The notes beneath the pieces were generated by a model that was not told the origin of the DNA, did not search any database, and was given only the letters and a program-made list of their open reading frames with translations. The translations under genes were made by a program, and so were the position numbers. A stretch of 59,957 bases of DNA from an uncultured Oscillospiraceae bacterium (lineage in GTDB: Bacteria; Bacillota; Clostridia; Oscillospirales; Ruminococcaceae): assembly GCA_949285275.1 (NCBI GenBank), contig CASEBP010000041.1, positions 1 through 59,957 of the forward strand, in the 5' to 3' direction. Each line of letters starts with the position of its first letter. The stretch's first letter is position 1. This document shows positions 24,760 to 32,200 of this stretch, in pieces.

Positions 24760-25160
24760 GGGGAATCCCCTCCCTTCTGCCCGGGCAGAATACCCAGATC
24801 CTTCACCAGCGGAAGCAGCCGGATCAGCTGCAGAATCCGGATCGCGTCGTCGACCCGTTTCGCCCGCTCGGGGGAGAAATGGGGACGCAGCGCCCGCAGC
24901 AGCTCGGTGTTGCGGTCCTCCTGTCCGAAGACCGCCATTGCCTTTCCCAGGAGCAGCATGGTGTTGAGATCCAACCCAGGGACGGCCGCAGCAGAATCCG
25001 CCGCCTGCTCCTGTGCGGGTGGTGGCTGTGGATTCTGCTGCGGACCGCTGCTCGCCCCGCCGTCCGGATCGAGGCCGAGCGAGCGGGCGACCGCCTGCAG
25101 CTGACTGAGGCCCTCCTCGCTGCCGAGGAACCGGCTGATTGTCGAGGCGAGATCTTCCAT
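24756..25160 (-). CDS. unknown helical protein in the SpoIID-like operon
   Basis: A 134-residue soluble protein: MEDLASTISRFLGSEEGLSQ start, a Pro/Gln-rich middle (NPQPPPAQEQ), then LDLNTMLLLGKAMAVFGQED and RNTELLRALRPHFSPERAKRVDD followed by a leucine-rich helix. No family recognised. It begins 3 bp after the small upstream gene, with AGGAAAGG at a longer spacing, and overlaps the next gene by 4 nt. The tight packing indicates one functional unit. Confidence 0.65.
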   Translation of the reverse strand: MEDLASTISRFLGSEEGLSQLQAVARSLGLDPDGGASSGPQQNPQPPPAQEQAADSAAAVPGLDLNTMLLLGKAMAVFGQEDRNTELLRALRPHFSPERAKRVDDAIRILQLIRLLPLVKDLGILPGQKGGDSP

Positions 25161-25163
25161 CTT

Positions 25164-25397
25164 CTACCGGCCTTTCCTGAGTTGTTCGAGCAGCTGCCGG
25201 ACCTGGGGACTCTGGGCCGCGGCCTGCGGGTCCCGGAGCAGTCCGGCCATCTGTTGCTGCTGCTGCGGGGTGAGCTTCTGCGCCATGCGTTGGATATCGC
25301 CGCTCTCCAGTTGGCGGCGCAGTTCCTCCGGCGCAACCCCCAGACGGCTGCTCGCCATTCTGAGCAGCCCGTCGATCTGCTGCGGATTCAGATTCAT
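25164..25397 (-). CDS. small Gln-rich helical protein in the SpoIID-like operon
   Basis: A 77-residue protein starting MNLNPQQIDGLLRMASSRLG, then APEELRRQLESGDIQRMAQK and a run of five Gln (LTPQQQQQM). All helical, no signal peptide, no recognised family. The ATG at 25397 is chosen because AAAGGA lies 11 nt upstream; an in-frame GTG at 25406 is only 2 nt from that site. It follows the SpoIID-like gene by 44 bp and precedes the next by 3 bp. Confidence 0.6.
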   Translation of the reverse strand: MNLNPQQIDGLLRMASSRLGVAPEELRRQLESGDIQRMAQKLTPQQQQQMAGLLRDPQAAAQSPQVRQLLEQLRKGR

Positions 25398-25441
25398 CTC
25401 TCTCACCGTCCTTTCGGTGGGGCAATTCTTCCCCCTACAGG

Positions 25442-26545
25442 CTATGCGCCGCCGTCTGTCCGTGATACCTGCACCAATTCGGTTCCGGGATAATAGTGCG
25501 CCAGAATCCCCGCGCAGTCTGTACCCTGGCGGGCCATGAAATCGGCGCCGTACTGGCTCATGCCCACCCCGTGGCCGTAGCCCCGGGTTTCGATTGTGAA
25601 GGTGCCGCCGGAAAAAGAAACTTCCATGCAGCTGGAGCGCAGACTGAGCGCATGGCGCAGTGCCTGCCCGTGGACCGTCTGATCCCCTACCTGTACCGAA
25701 GTCAGATACCCCGACGGGCTGGTTTCGAGCGGTTGGATCCAGCCTGCGGGATCCCCCTCGTCCAGCGCAACCCCATCGAAGGCCTGTTCGAGCAGATACC
25801 GCATCGTCTTCTGGTCAAAGGTTTCGGTGACCTGGTAGTCAGGGGAGAGCAAATCCCCCTTGCTCTCGACCGGCACCAGATAGGGAAGCGCCGCCTGCCA
25901 GACATTTTCGGATGCCTCGGTCATCCCGCAGCTCATCGCGTGATAGACAGCCAGCGCCGGCTCCCCATCATAAAATAGCAGCCGGGTAGCCGCCCATTCG
26001 GCCGACTCGGTCAGTTTTGGCCAGTAGAGCTCGGCGGTTGCTCCATAGCGCGAGAAAAACCGCTCCTGCGACAGATAGCCTTCGTCCCGGGTAGTGTCGA
26101 CCGAAAAATCCGCCCCCAGAATCGTCTCATCGGGGTATTCCCGATGCATCGCGGCGCTATAGACCGCCCAGGTGTGGGCTGCCACCGCCTGTGCCCGCAG
26201 TGCCTCCTGGTGGAAGGAGGGCGGCATCTCGCTGGCCAGCGCCCCGAGAATGTACTGTCCGGCATCCAGCTCAAAGATCTCGCCGGTGCCCCGGTCGTAG
26301 ATCCGGAACCGGGAGATCCCGTCAGCCTCTGCCGTTTCATCTGCTTCCTCCCGGTCCGGCTCCTGCGATTGCTGCGCGGTGCTTTGCGGCGAAGCGGATT
26401 CCTCCGCCCCGGAAGACGTGACGGTCAGAGGCGGAAGATCGGCCGCCGGCTGCATCCCCATCCCCGGCAGCAGCAGTGCCGACACAAAGGGAATCAGCAG
26501 CGCCAGCACCGCCAGCAGCGCCGCCAGGGTCAGAAAATTACGCAT
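25442..26545 (-). CDS. SpoIID/LytB-domain protein
   Basis: A 367-residue protein anchored by one N-terminal helix (NFLTLAALLAVLALLIPFVS) with a Ser/Glu-rich linker and a SpoIID domain. Conserved parts are the catalytic region LASEMPPSFHQEALRAQAVA with AAHTWAV (Glu of SEM is the putative lytic transglycosylase acid), HAMSCGMTEAS, VQVGDQTVHGQALRHALSLRS and RGYGHGVGMSQYGA. SpoIID cleaves stem-peptide-free glycan during spore engulfment. This could be SpoIID itself or a paralogue; no spoIIQ/spoIIID neighbour is seen. The ATG at 26545 follows AAGGGAG. Confidence 0.85.
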   Translation of the reverse strand: MRNFLTLAALLAVLALLIPFVSALLLPGMGMQPAADLPPLTVTSSGAEESASPQSTAQQSQEPDREEADETAEADGISRFRIYDRGTGEIFELDAGQYILGALASEMPPSFHQEALRAQAVAAHTWAVYSAAMHREYPDETILGADFSVDTTRDEGYLSQERFFSRYGATAELYWPKLTESAEWAATRLLFYDGEPALAVYHAMSCGMTEASENVWQAALPYLVPVESKGDLLSPDYQVTETFDQKTMRYLLEQAFDGVALDEGDPAGWIQPLETSPSGYLTSVQVGDQTVHGQALRHALSLRSSCMEVSFSGGTFTIETRGYGHGVGMSQYGADFMARQGTDCAGILAHYYPGTELVQVSRTDGGA

Positions 26546-26565
26546 TGCGCTCGGCTCCCTTCTCA

Positions 26566-26594
26566 TTGACTTTGCCCGAGGAATCGGGTAAGAT
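26566..26594 (+). promoter_or_regulatory. promoter of the membrane protein gene at 26677
   Basis: TTGACT, 17-bp spacer, TAAGAT. Confidence 0.65.
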
Positions 26595-26676
26595 AGGATT
26601 CGTATTACCAGACTATGCGGACAGGCACCGGAATATGTTGTCCGGCACAACGCCTGCGGAAAGGTCCGAAACGCTC

Positions 26677-27501
26677 ATGTATCACAACAGTATGAAGTTT
26701 TTCTTCGCCGGAACGGCGGTGGCCACCGGACTGCGCGCGCTGCTCAAGATCCTCTTTGTCGATCTGACCACTGGCTTTTACTTCGGTGGAGCGCCGGCCG
26801 CCTGGCTTTTTGCCGCTGTCCTGATCATATCGGCCGCCGGACTGCTTTGGTTTGGCCGGCGGGAACACGACGAGGAGCCGGCTGTCCTGCGCGGCAACCG
26901 GCGGCTGGAATGTGTCGCCGTCCTGCTGGGGGTGCTGCTGCTGGTCTCGAGCGTCTCGGGACTGCTGCGGGTGCTGCAGCTTGACGCCAGCGAAGGCATG
27001 GTCAACCAGATGCCGTGGATTCTGCAGCTGGCTGAACATCTGCTGGGGATCGTCTCGGGCGGGGTGTTTTTCTATCTGGCGATCGTGCTGCTCAGCGGTG
27101 CCTCCCGTTCGGGATTCCAGGGGCTGCTCGCACTGATCCCGGTGCTCTGGCAGACACTGAACATGGTCGATCGGTTCTTCGGCTTCCGGCAGGTCTCCAC
27201 CGCCTCGGATCAGACCCTCGAGGTGCTGTTCCTGGTCAGTGCGACGCTGTTTCTGCTCTCCCACACCCGCTGTGTCGCCGGCATGCCGCTGAGCCGCCGG
27301 GCAGGGGTGACCCGCGGCTTTCTGACCGCCCTCTTCGGAGTGCCGCTCGCGATCGGGCAGCTGGCCTCCATCGCGGTGCTCGGCAGTGCCGGAACCGGAC
27401 CCGACCCGATGCGGCTGTCGGTTATTCTGGGTATTTCGTTGTATGCCGCTGCCTGTTCCCTCTCGCTGATTCTCTCGCCGGGCCGGCGGGAGGAGCACTG
27501 A
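26677..27501 (+). CDS. hypothetical multi-pass membrane protein
   Basis: A 274-residue protein with about seven or eight membrane helices (first SMKFFFAGTAVATGLRALLK, then AAWLFAAVLIISAAGLLWF and further segments, last VILGISLYAAACSLSLILS). Helix pairs alternate with short charged loops such as GRREHDEEP. I cannot assign a family. The ATG at 26677 is chosen with GGAAAGG upstream at a long spacing; the frame is open further upstream but passes through the promoter. It is divergent from the SpoIID-like gene. Confidence 0.6.
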   Translation: MYHNSMKFFFAGTAVATGLRALLKILFVDLTTGFYFGGAPAAWLFAAVLIISAAGLLWFGRREHDEEPAVLRGNRRLECVAVLLGVLLLVSSVSGLLRVLQLDASEGMVNQMPWILQLAEHLLGIVSGGVFFYLAIVLLSGASRSGFQGLLALIPVLWQTLNMVDRFFGFRQVSTASDQTLEVLFLVSATLFLLSHTRCVAGMPLSRRAGVTRGFLTALFGVPLAIGQLASIAVLGSAGTGPDPMRLSVILGISLYAAACSLSLILSPGRREEH

Positions 27502-27512
27502 CCCGATTCCAC

Positions 27513-27542
27513 CAGGGCCTTCGCCGACCGGCGAAGGCCCTG
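27513..27542 (+). terminator. hairpin after the membrane protein gene
   Basis: Perfect 13-bp stem CAGGGCCTTCGCC/GGCGAAGGCCCTG with 4-nt loop; only a weak T tract follows. Confidence 0.5.
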
Positions 27543-27570
27543 TGCCTACACCGCCGAAAGGAGAACCATC

Positions 27571-28305
27571 ATGTCCCTGATCCGCCTCGATAAACTGATC
27601 AGCACAGCTGCCGGCCTCTCCCGCAGTGACGCCAAACGGCAGCTTGCCTCAGGCAGCGTGCTGGTCGATGGGTGCCGTATCCGGGACGGCAGCGCCCAAA
27701 TCGACCCAGACCGTCAAACCGTCCTGCTCAACGGACGGAAGCTGTACTACCGCGAGCATCTCTATCTTGTGATGAACAAGCCCCTCGGGGTGGTTTCGTC
27801 GACCGATGACCCGGATAGTCCGACTGTCCTCACGCTGGTGCCGAAATCGCTGCTGCGCCGCGGCCTCTTCCCTGCCGGACGGCTGGACAAATATTCGACC
27901 GGCATGCTGATCCTGACCGATGACGGCAGCTTCGCCCATCGGATCGTCTCCCCCAACCACCACCTGCCGAAGGTTTATGAGGTCGAGCTGGACGCCCCTA
28001 TCCTCTCCGACGCCCTGGTGGCGGAATTTGCAAAGGGGGTCTATCTCGGTGGCGGGGAACGCTCCTCCCCATCGCAGCTCGAGCCGCTCGGGCCAACCCG
28101 CGCCCGGGTAACCATCTATGAGGGGATCTACCATCAGGTGCGCCGGATGTTCGACCAGAATGGCGCCCATGTGCTGCGGCTGCACCGGGTGCAGATCGGC
28201 GGGCTGCCGCTCGACCCCACCCTGCCGGAAGGCGGCTGCCGCGAACTGACCGACCGGGAACTGAAGGCCCTCTTCACACCGAACGGACAGGAGGAGTGCC
28301 GATGA
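27571..28305 (+). CDS. RsuA/RluB-family pseudouridine synthase
   Basis: A 244-residue rRNA pseudouridine synthase. An N-terminal S4 RNA-binding domain (RLDKLISTAAGLSRSDAKRQ, then SGSVLVDG) is followed by the catalytic domain with GRLDKYSTGMLILTDDG, in which Asp106 is the nucleophile, KVYEVELD and YHQVRRMF. The RsuA/RluB/E/F group modifies 16S or 23S rRNA; the exact site is not predictable here. The ATG has GAAAGGAG upstream, and its stop overlaps the next gene as ATGA. Confidence 0.93.
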   Translation: MSLIRLDKLISTAAGLSRSDAKRQLASGSVLVDGCRIRDGSAQIDPDRQTVLLNGRKLYYREHLYLVMNKPLGVVSSTDDPDSPTVLTLVPKSLLRRGLFPAGRLDKYSTGMLILTDDGSFAHRIVSPNHHLPKVYEVELDAPILSDALVAEFAKGVYLGGGERSSPSQLEPLGPTRARVTIYEGIYHQVRRMFDQNGAHVLRLHRVQIGGLPLDPTLPEGGCRELTDRELKALFTPNGQEECR

Positions 28306-28886
28306 GCCTGACTGTCCTCGACACCGCACTGCTCAGCGGAATTCACGCGCTGCTCTCTTCTCCCGGCCTTGACCGGCTGATGACCACCGTCACCCGACTG
28401 GGGGATCTGGGCTTCATCTGGCTGCTTCTGGCTGCCATCCTGCTCTGCCGTCCTGCCACCCGCCGTGCCGGAGTCCTGATCCTGCTGGCGATGGCGCTGG
28501 GGCTTCTGTTTGGCAATGGCCTGCTGAAAAATCTCGTTGCCCGGCCCCGGCCGTACACCGCCGACCCCGGCATCCAGCTGTTGATCGAGCCTTCCCGGGA
28601 ACCATATTCCTTTCCATCGGGGCATACACTGCACGCCTTTGCCGCAGCCTTTGCGGTGGGTCTGGCGGGCCGAAGGCGCCTCTTTATCCCCTGCCTGATC
28701 CTCGCGGCGGCGATCGGATTCTCCCGCATCTACCTGATGATGCATTACCCGTCCGACGTGCTGGCCGGAGGGCTGTTTGGATTTGCCGCCGCCTGGGCCG
28801 CCCAATGGCTGCTTAAGCGGCTCGAACCAGCTCTTTCCCGGTCAAAAAGGGCGGAAAATCCGCCTTTTGATGGGAAAAACCCTTGA
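28302..28886 (+). CDS. PAP2-family phosphatase
   Basis: A 194-residue membrane phosphatase with the three PAP2 motifs: KNLVARPRP, SFPSGHTLH and SRIYLMMHYPSD (SRX5HX3D). Such enzymes dephosphorylate undecaprenyl pyrophosphate, phosphatidate or phosphatidylglycerol phosphate at the membrane; which one is not clear. About five helices. The ATG at 28302 overlaps the pseudouridine synthase stop and has AGGAGG upstream. Its last codons contain the -35 of the ribosomal protein promoter. Confidence 0.9.
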   Translation: MSLTVLDTALLSGIHALLSSPGLDRLMTTVTRLGDLGFIWLLLAAILLCRPATRRAGVLILLAMALGLLFGNGLLKNLVARPRPYTADPGIQLLIEPSREPYSFPSGHTLHAFAAAFAVGLAGRRRLFIPCLILAAAIGFSRIYLMMHYPSDVLAGGLFGFAAAWAAQWLLKRLEPALSRSKRAENPPFDGKNP

Positions 28887-28911
28887 CATCCACGCGGCGT
28901 TATGCTATAGT
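28883..28911 (+). promoter_or_regulatory. promoter of rplJ-rplL
   Basis: TTGACA, 17-bp spacer, TATAGT, with the -35 inside the last codons of the PAP2 gene. Confidence 0.85.
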
Positions 28912-28917
28912 TTACCC

Positions 28918-29056
28918 GTTGTCACGATCCAAAGACAGCAGGTGCCGCGAGGCGTAAGGGGTTTCCCGCCTGCCGAGGAAAGAGCACAAAGGATATTATC
29001 GTTTTATATCCGCCCTTTCCCGCGTCTGTCGTGGGGAAGGGCTTTTTGCTCGTTTG
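28918..29056 (+). promoter_or_regulatory. ribosomal protein L10 leader
   Basis: The 5' UTR of rplJ has the L10-leader core: AAAGACAGCAGGTGCC, a hairpin closing with CCCGCCTGCCGAGG, then a stem ending in GCCCTTTCCC...GGGGAAGGGCTTTTT (29012-29048), an intrinsic terminator. In Firmicutes the L10-L12 complex binds this leader and lowers expression of its own operon. Confidence 0.85.
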
Positions 29057-29094
29057 GATTGGATGCACAAACCCATTGCAGGAGGTGAATCCAG

Positions 29095-29640
29095 ATGCCC
29101 AGTGAAAAGATTTTAGCGCAAAAGCAGGCGGTTGTCGCAGACCTCGCCGCGAAGCTGCAGCATTCGGCCGCCGGCGTCCTCGTTGATTACAAGGGGATTA
29201 CCGTCGCCGAGGACACCAAGCTCCGTCGCGAACTGCGCGAGGCGGGCGTTCACTACTTCGTCGTCAAGAACACCCTTCTCGAGCGGGCCGCCGATCAGGT
29301 TGGTTATCACGACCTGAAGGATCATCTGTCGGGAACCAGCGCCCTCGCTGTCAGTGAGAGCGATCCGGTTGCCGCTGCGAGGATCCTGTCCAAGTATGCG
29401 GAGGACTCGAAGGGGAAGTTCACCGTCAAGGCCGGCTTTGTTGACGGCGGCGTCATCGACGCAGCCAAGGTCAAGGAGCTTGGCTCGCTGCCGAACCGCG
29501 AGGGTCTGCTCTCGATGCTGCTCTCCGCCCTTACCGGCAACCTCAGAGGTCTCGCCTGCGCGATCAACGCGATCGCCGAGAAGCAGGGAGAGGGCGCTCC
29601 CGCCGAGGAGGCTGCTCCCGAGGCCGCTCCCGCCGAATAA
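29095..29640 (+). CDS. rplJ: ribosomal protein L10
   Basis: A 181-residue 50S stalk protein that anchors L7/L12 dimers and binds 23S rRNA. Start SEKILAQKQAVVADLAAKLQ, then VDYKGITVAEDTKLRRELRE, VKNTLLERAAD and a C-terminal helix with an Ala/Glu/Pro tail (PAEEAAPEAAPAE) where L12 binds. AGGAGGTGA precedes the ATG. It is controlled by the leader at 28918-29056 and followed by rplL. Confidence 0.97.
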   Translation: MPSEKILAQKQAVVADLAAKLQHSAAGVLVDYKGITVAEDTKLRRELREAGVHYFVVKNTLLERAADQVGYHDLKDHLSGTSALAVSESDPVAAARILSKYAEDSKGKFTVKAGFVDGGVIDAAKVKELGSLPNREGLLSMLLSALTGNLRGLACAINAIAEKQGEGAPAEEAAPEAAPAE

Positions 29641-29697
29641 CATCCGGCGCCGTCACCCCAACCAATTACAATTTGAATGAAACAGGAGGTAACTGTC

Positions 29698-30075
29698 ATG
29701 GCTTCTGAGAAGATCACGAAGTTTGTAGAAGAAATCAAGACCCTGACCGTTCTCGAGCTCAACGAGCTCGTCAAGGCGATTGAGGAGGAGTTCGGTGTTT
29801 CCGCCGCTGCCCCCGTCGTCATGGCTGGCGGTGCTGCTCCCGCTGCTGCCGCTGCTGAGGAGAAGACCGAATTCGACGTTATCCTTGTCGAGGCTGGCGC
29901 TTCCAAGATGGGCGTCATCAAGCTCGTCAAGGAGGCCTGCGGCCTTGGCCTGAAGGAGTCCAAGGAGCTGGTTGACAATGCGCCCAAGCCCCTCAAGACC
30001 GGTATCTCCAAGGCTGACGCTGATGCTCTGGCTGCTCAGTTCACCGAGGCCGGCGCCAAGGTCGAGGTCAAGTAA
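29698..30075 (+). CDS. rplL: ribosomal protein L7/L12
   Basis: A 125-residue stalk protein: N-terminal dimerisation domain ([20 protein letters not shown]), Ala-rich hinge around residues 36-50 ([18 protein letters not shown]) and the C-terminal factor-binding domain ([20 protein letters not shown], then [16 protein letters not shown]). It recruits translation GTPases. The ATG at 29698 follows AGGAGG; an in-frame upstream ATG at 29677 has no site. Confidence 0.97.
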   Translation: MASEKITKFVEEIKTLTVLELNELVKAIEEEFGVSAAAPVVMAGGAAPAAAAAEEKTEFDVILVEAGASKMGVIKLVKEACGLGLKESKELVDNAPKPLKTGISKADADALAAQFTEAGAKVEVK

Positions 30076-30094
30076 TCTCGGCATCTGCCCGCAA

Positions 30095-30130
30095 CAAAAG
30101 GGCCCTTCCCGATGGGGAGGGTCCTTTTTC
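30095..30130 (+). terminator. terminator of rplJ-rplL
   Basis: AAAAGGGCCCTTCCC, GATG loop, GGGAGGGTCC then TTTTTC. Confidence 0.8.
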
Positions 30131-30150
30131 TTTCCCGTGAAACAGCGCAA

Positions 30151-30182
30151 AAAACAGGGCCCTCCCATCGGGAAGGCCCTGC
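30151..30182 (-). terminator. terminator of the minus-strand membrane gene
   Basis: On the minus strand AGGGCCTTCCC, GAT loop, GGGAGGGCCCT then GTTTTTTGCG. Nearly the same hairpin as at 30095-30130 in the opposite orientation. Confidence 0.75.
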
Positions 30183-30194
30183 AAAGAAACCAGA

Positions 30195-30635
30195 CTACAA
30201 ACCAAACAGCCGAAAGACCTGGAACATCCACCAGCAGCCAAAGAGGCAGCAGGCCAGCGACAGAGCAGTCGGGGCGAGCAGGGGAACCAGCAGCGCCCGC
30301 TGTCCATGAGGCAGCTTCTTGCTGCCAAACTCCGCCGCAGCGCCCAACTTGGCGATATGGAACAGCACCAGCAGCATCATCAGCGCCAGCATGACCCAGC
30401 GCAGATAACGGTTGAGCGCGATTCCGAAAAAGAGCATCGCCAGGAACACCAGCCCGATCATTACGGTTCGGGTGGCACAGGCGCGGGCATTTTTGGCAGC
30501 CGCCTCCCTCCACTCCTCGCTGCAATGGGCGAAGCGGCTGCCCTTGGCCCAATTTCCGGCCAGAATAGACAGCGACCACCCAAAAGAGAAAACGACGAGC
30601 GGATAGAACACAAACTGCAGATAGATAACCGGCAT
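30195..30635 (-). CDS. hypothetical membrane protein
   Basis: A 146-residue protein with four predicted membrane helices: residues 3-25 (VIYLQFVFYPLVVFSFGWSL), 57-75 (TVMIGLVFLAMLFFGIAL), 80-98 and 117-140. A soluble loop AGNWAKGSRFAHCSEEWREA with AAKNARACA links the first two. No family recognised. The ATG is preceded by GGGAGG. It follows the ATC-hydrolase-family gene by 57 bp on the same strand, so it may be the last gene of that operon. Confidence 0.6.
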   Translation of the reverse strand: MPVIYLQFVFYPLVVFSFGWSLSILAGNWAKGSRFAHCSEEWREAAAKNARACATRTVMIGLVFLAMLFFGIALNRYLRWVMLALMMLLVLFHIAKLGAAAEFGSKKLPHGQRALLVPLLAPTALSLACCLFGCWWMFQVFRLFGL

Positions 30636-30692
30636 GCCGGGGCGTCCTCCCTTCCAAGGGCCAGGCGGCGCAATCCCGCCCGGTTGGCTGAA

Positions 30693-31385
30693 TCAGTCGC
30701 AGACGTTGAAGTTGGTGTAGCGGTACTTGGCCAGCGCCTCGGCCATCTCCTTGCCGTACTCCTCCTCGAAGTCCTTGAGGACCTGCGCGTTGAGCTGCTC
30801 GCCCTCGCTGCCGAAGATCGCTGCCGTCACTTCGTTGTAGGCCCAGTAGGAATGAGCGCAGTGATACTCGAAGTTGTGGACGTACTGCATCTTCTTGGTG
30901 CGGTCGACGTCAGGAGTGAAATTGACATTGCGGATGGTGTGCAGGCAATAGGGGCTCTTGTGCAGCGTCTGGCTGACCTCATAGACGAGGTAGGGATTGA
31001 AACCGCGGCAGATCGAATTGTCGAGGTGCTTGCAGTACTCATGGCCGGCTTCAACCAGGCCCATCTTCTTAAATTGGGCGTGCCAGGGACATGCATTAAC
31101 CTTCAGTACGAAGTCGGGGTTGATCGAGAGAACCTCGCTCTGATGGCCATTGGCAGCCTTGACTTCGTCCGAGTTGACCCACTCGCCGTACTGGCAGTAA
31201 ACATCATAGGTCAGCTCCTTGGCGCCGTCGCGAATCGCGCGCTGTGCCATCCGGCGGCCGCGCTGCTCGGCATAGTACTGAGTGGCATGGATAAACGCCT
31301 TGCGTCCTCTCTCCCCGAAGGTCTCGGTCAGACGGACATAGTATCTCGCCGCGATAAAGGCATGGCTCATTTCATTGAATCCCAT
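30693..31385 (-). CDS. L-2-amino-thiazoline-4-carboxylate hydrolase family protein (copy 1)
   Basis: A 230-residue protein of the ATC-hydrolase family (AtcB type). Family-like features are ARYYVRLTETFGERGRKAFI, QRGRRMAQRAI, a Cys/His-rich stretch CPWHAQFKKMGLVEAG then YCKHLDNSICRGFNPYL, and FEYHCAHSYWAY near the end. In Pseudomonas AtcB opens L-ATC to S-carbamoyl-cysteine; most clostridial members are untested. The ATG at 31385 follows AAGGAGGAG. Fifth gene of the operon that begins at 35060; its paralogue is at 37162-37851. Confidence 0.8.
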   Translation of the reverse strand: MGFNEMSHAFIAARYYVRLTETFGERGRKAFIHATQYYAEQRGRRMAQRAIRDGAKELTYDVYCQYGEWVNSDEVKAANGHQSEVLSINPDFVLKVNACPWHAQFKKMGLVEAGHEYCKHLDNSICRGFNPYLVYEVSQTLHKSPYCLHTIRNVNFTPDVDRTKKMQYVHNFEYHCAHSYWAYNEVTAAIFGSEGEQLNAQVLKDFEEEYGKEMAEALAKYRYTNFNVCD

Positions 31386-31413
31386 CGTGCGCTCCTCCTT
31401 GTGTCGTGTCATT

Positions 31414-31432
31414 GGGGCGGGGAACCCGCCCC
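31414..31432. other. GC hairpin between operon genes
   Basis: GGGGCGGG and CCCGCCCC with a 3-nt loop between the transporter gene and the ATC-hydrolase gene; no U-run on the coding strand, so more likely an mRNA-stability or processing element than a terminator. Confidence 0.4.
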
Positions 31433-31447
31433 TCATTTTTCAGCCGA

Positions 31448-32152
31448 TCAGGCCTTCTTGGCAAGCTTCTTGCCATGCATCACCTTAGCAGTGATATAGC
31501 CGACGATAACGCAGAGCAGGATCTGGGCATAACCGCCGCCGAGCGGCAGGATCTTGAACATTCCCTGCAGGTTCATCCAGCGCAGGATGCAGGCCGCCAC
31601 AACGACCACCGCAGAGACTTTGTAATCGAGCATGATTCTCTGCATGCACATTGCACCGAACAGGGCGGGCAGCAGGTAGTTAAGCGCGGTCTTGATCCCT
31701 TCAGGAAGCATACTGAGGATAACGGTGCCGCTGACCGAAACGATGGTCATAACTGCCAGGCTGACAAAGATCGAGGTTGCAATGGCGATACAGGAGATGA
31801 TGGTTCCCTCAGGGGTTCCGGCCTCAACGTCAGCGGAGGACAGAGCAGCAGTCGCTGCAGGGGCACGGATCTCCTTGGAGTTACCAGCGATATAGGTCAT
31901 GTACATGCCCGGAATGTGCAGAATCGGATAAAGGGTAATCGGGTCGACAATGTACCAGGCAAGCATCGCCGAGAAAAGGCTGATGAAGCCGGTGACGACG
32001 CCGGCGGCCGACGGACGGGCGCCATAGAAGAGATACAGCGCCAGTGCGGGCAGGAAGATCAGCGGGATCGAAATCCAGCAGGTGATCTTACCCCATTTGA
32101 TAATATAGGGCATATATTCCTTTTCATAGATATCCAGTTGAGTCTGTTCCAT
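31448..32152 (-). CDS. integral membrane protein, probable partner of the DUF5058 permease
   Basis: A 234-residue protein with about six membrane helices. Start MEQTQLDIYEKEYMPYIIKW, then helices ISIPLIFLPALALYLFYGA and GVVTGFISLFSAMLAWYIV, the conserved-looking DPITLYPILHIPGMYMTYIA, a polar loop NSKEIRAPAATAALSSADVE, and three or four further helices. It follows the DUF5058 gene by 48 bp with a clear ribosome binding site. The co-occurrence suggests a two-subunit transporter; substrate unknown. Confidence 0.7.
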   Translation of the reverse strand: MEQTQLDIYEKEYMPYIIKWGKITCWISIPLIFLPALALYLFYGARPSAAGVVTGFISLFSAMLAWYIVDPITLYPILHIPGMYMTYIAGNSKEIRAPAATAALSSADVEAGTPEGTIISCIAIATSIFVSLAVMTIVSVSGTVILSMLPEGIKTALNYLLPALFGAMCMQRIMLDYKVSAVVVVAACILRWMNLQGMFKILPLGGGYAQILLCVIVGYITAKVMHGKKLAKKA

Positions 32153-32200
32153 AAAGGTAGTCTCCTTTCAAAATCAGTAGGAACGGATATGTCAGCCGGT

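Noticed and set aside
24061..25425. One 454-codon minus-strand gene instead of several
   Set aside because: The first part of this frame reads arginine/proline-rich shadow sequence; two other frames in the same stretch have proper starts and sensible proteins, and the third gene begins at the GTG at 24759.
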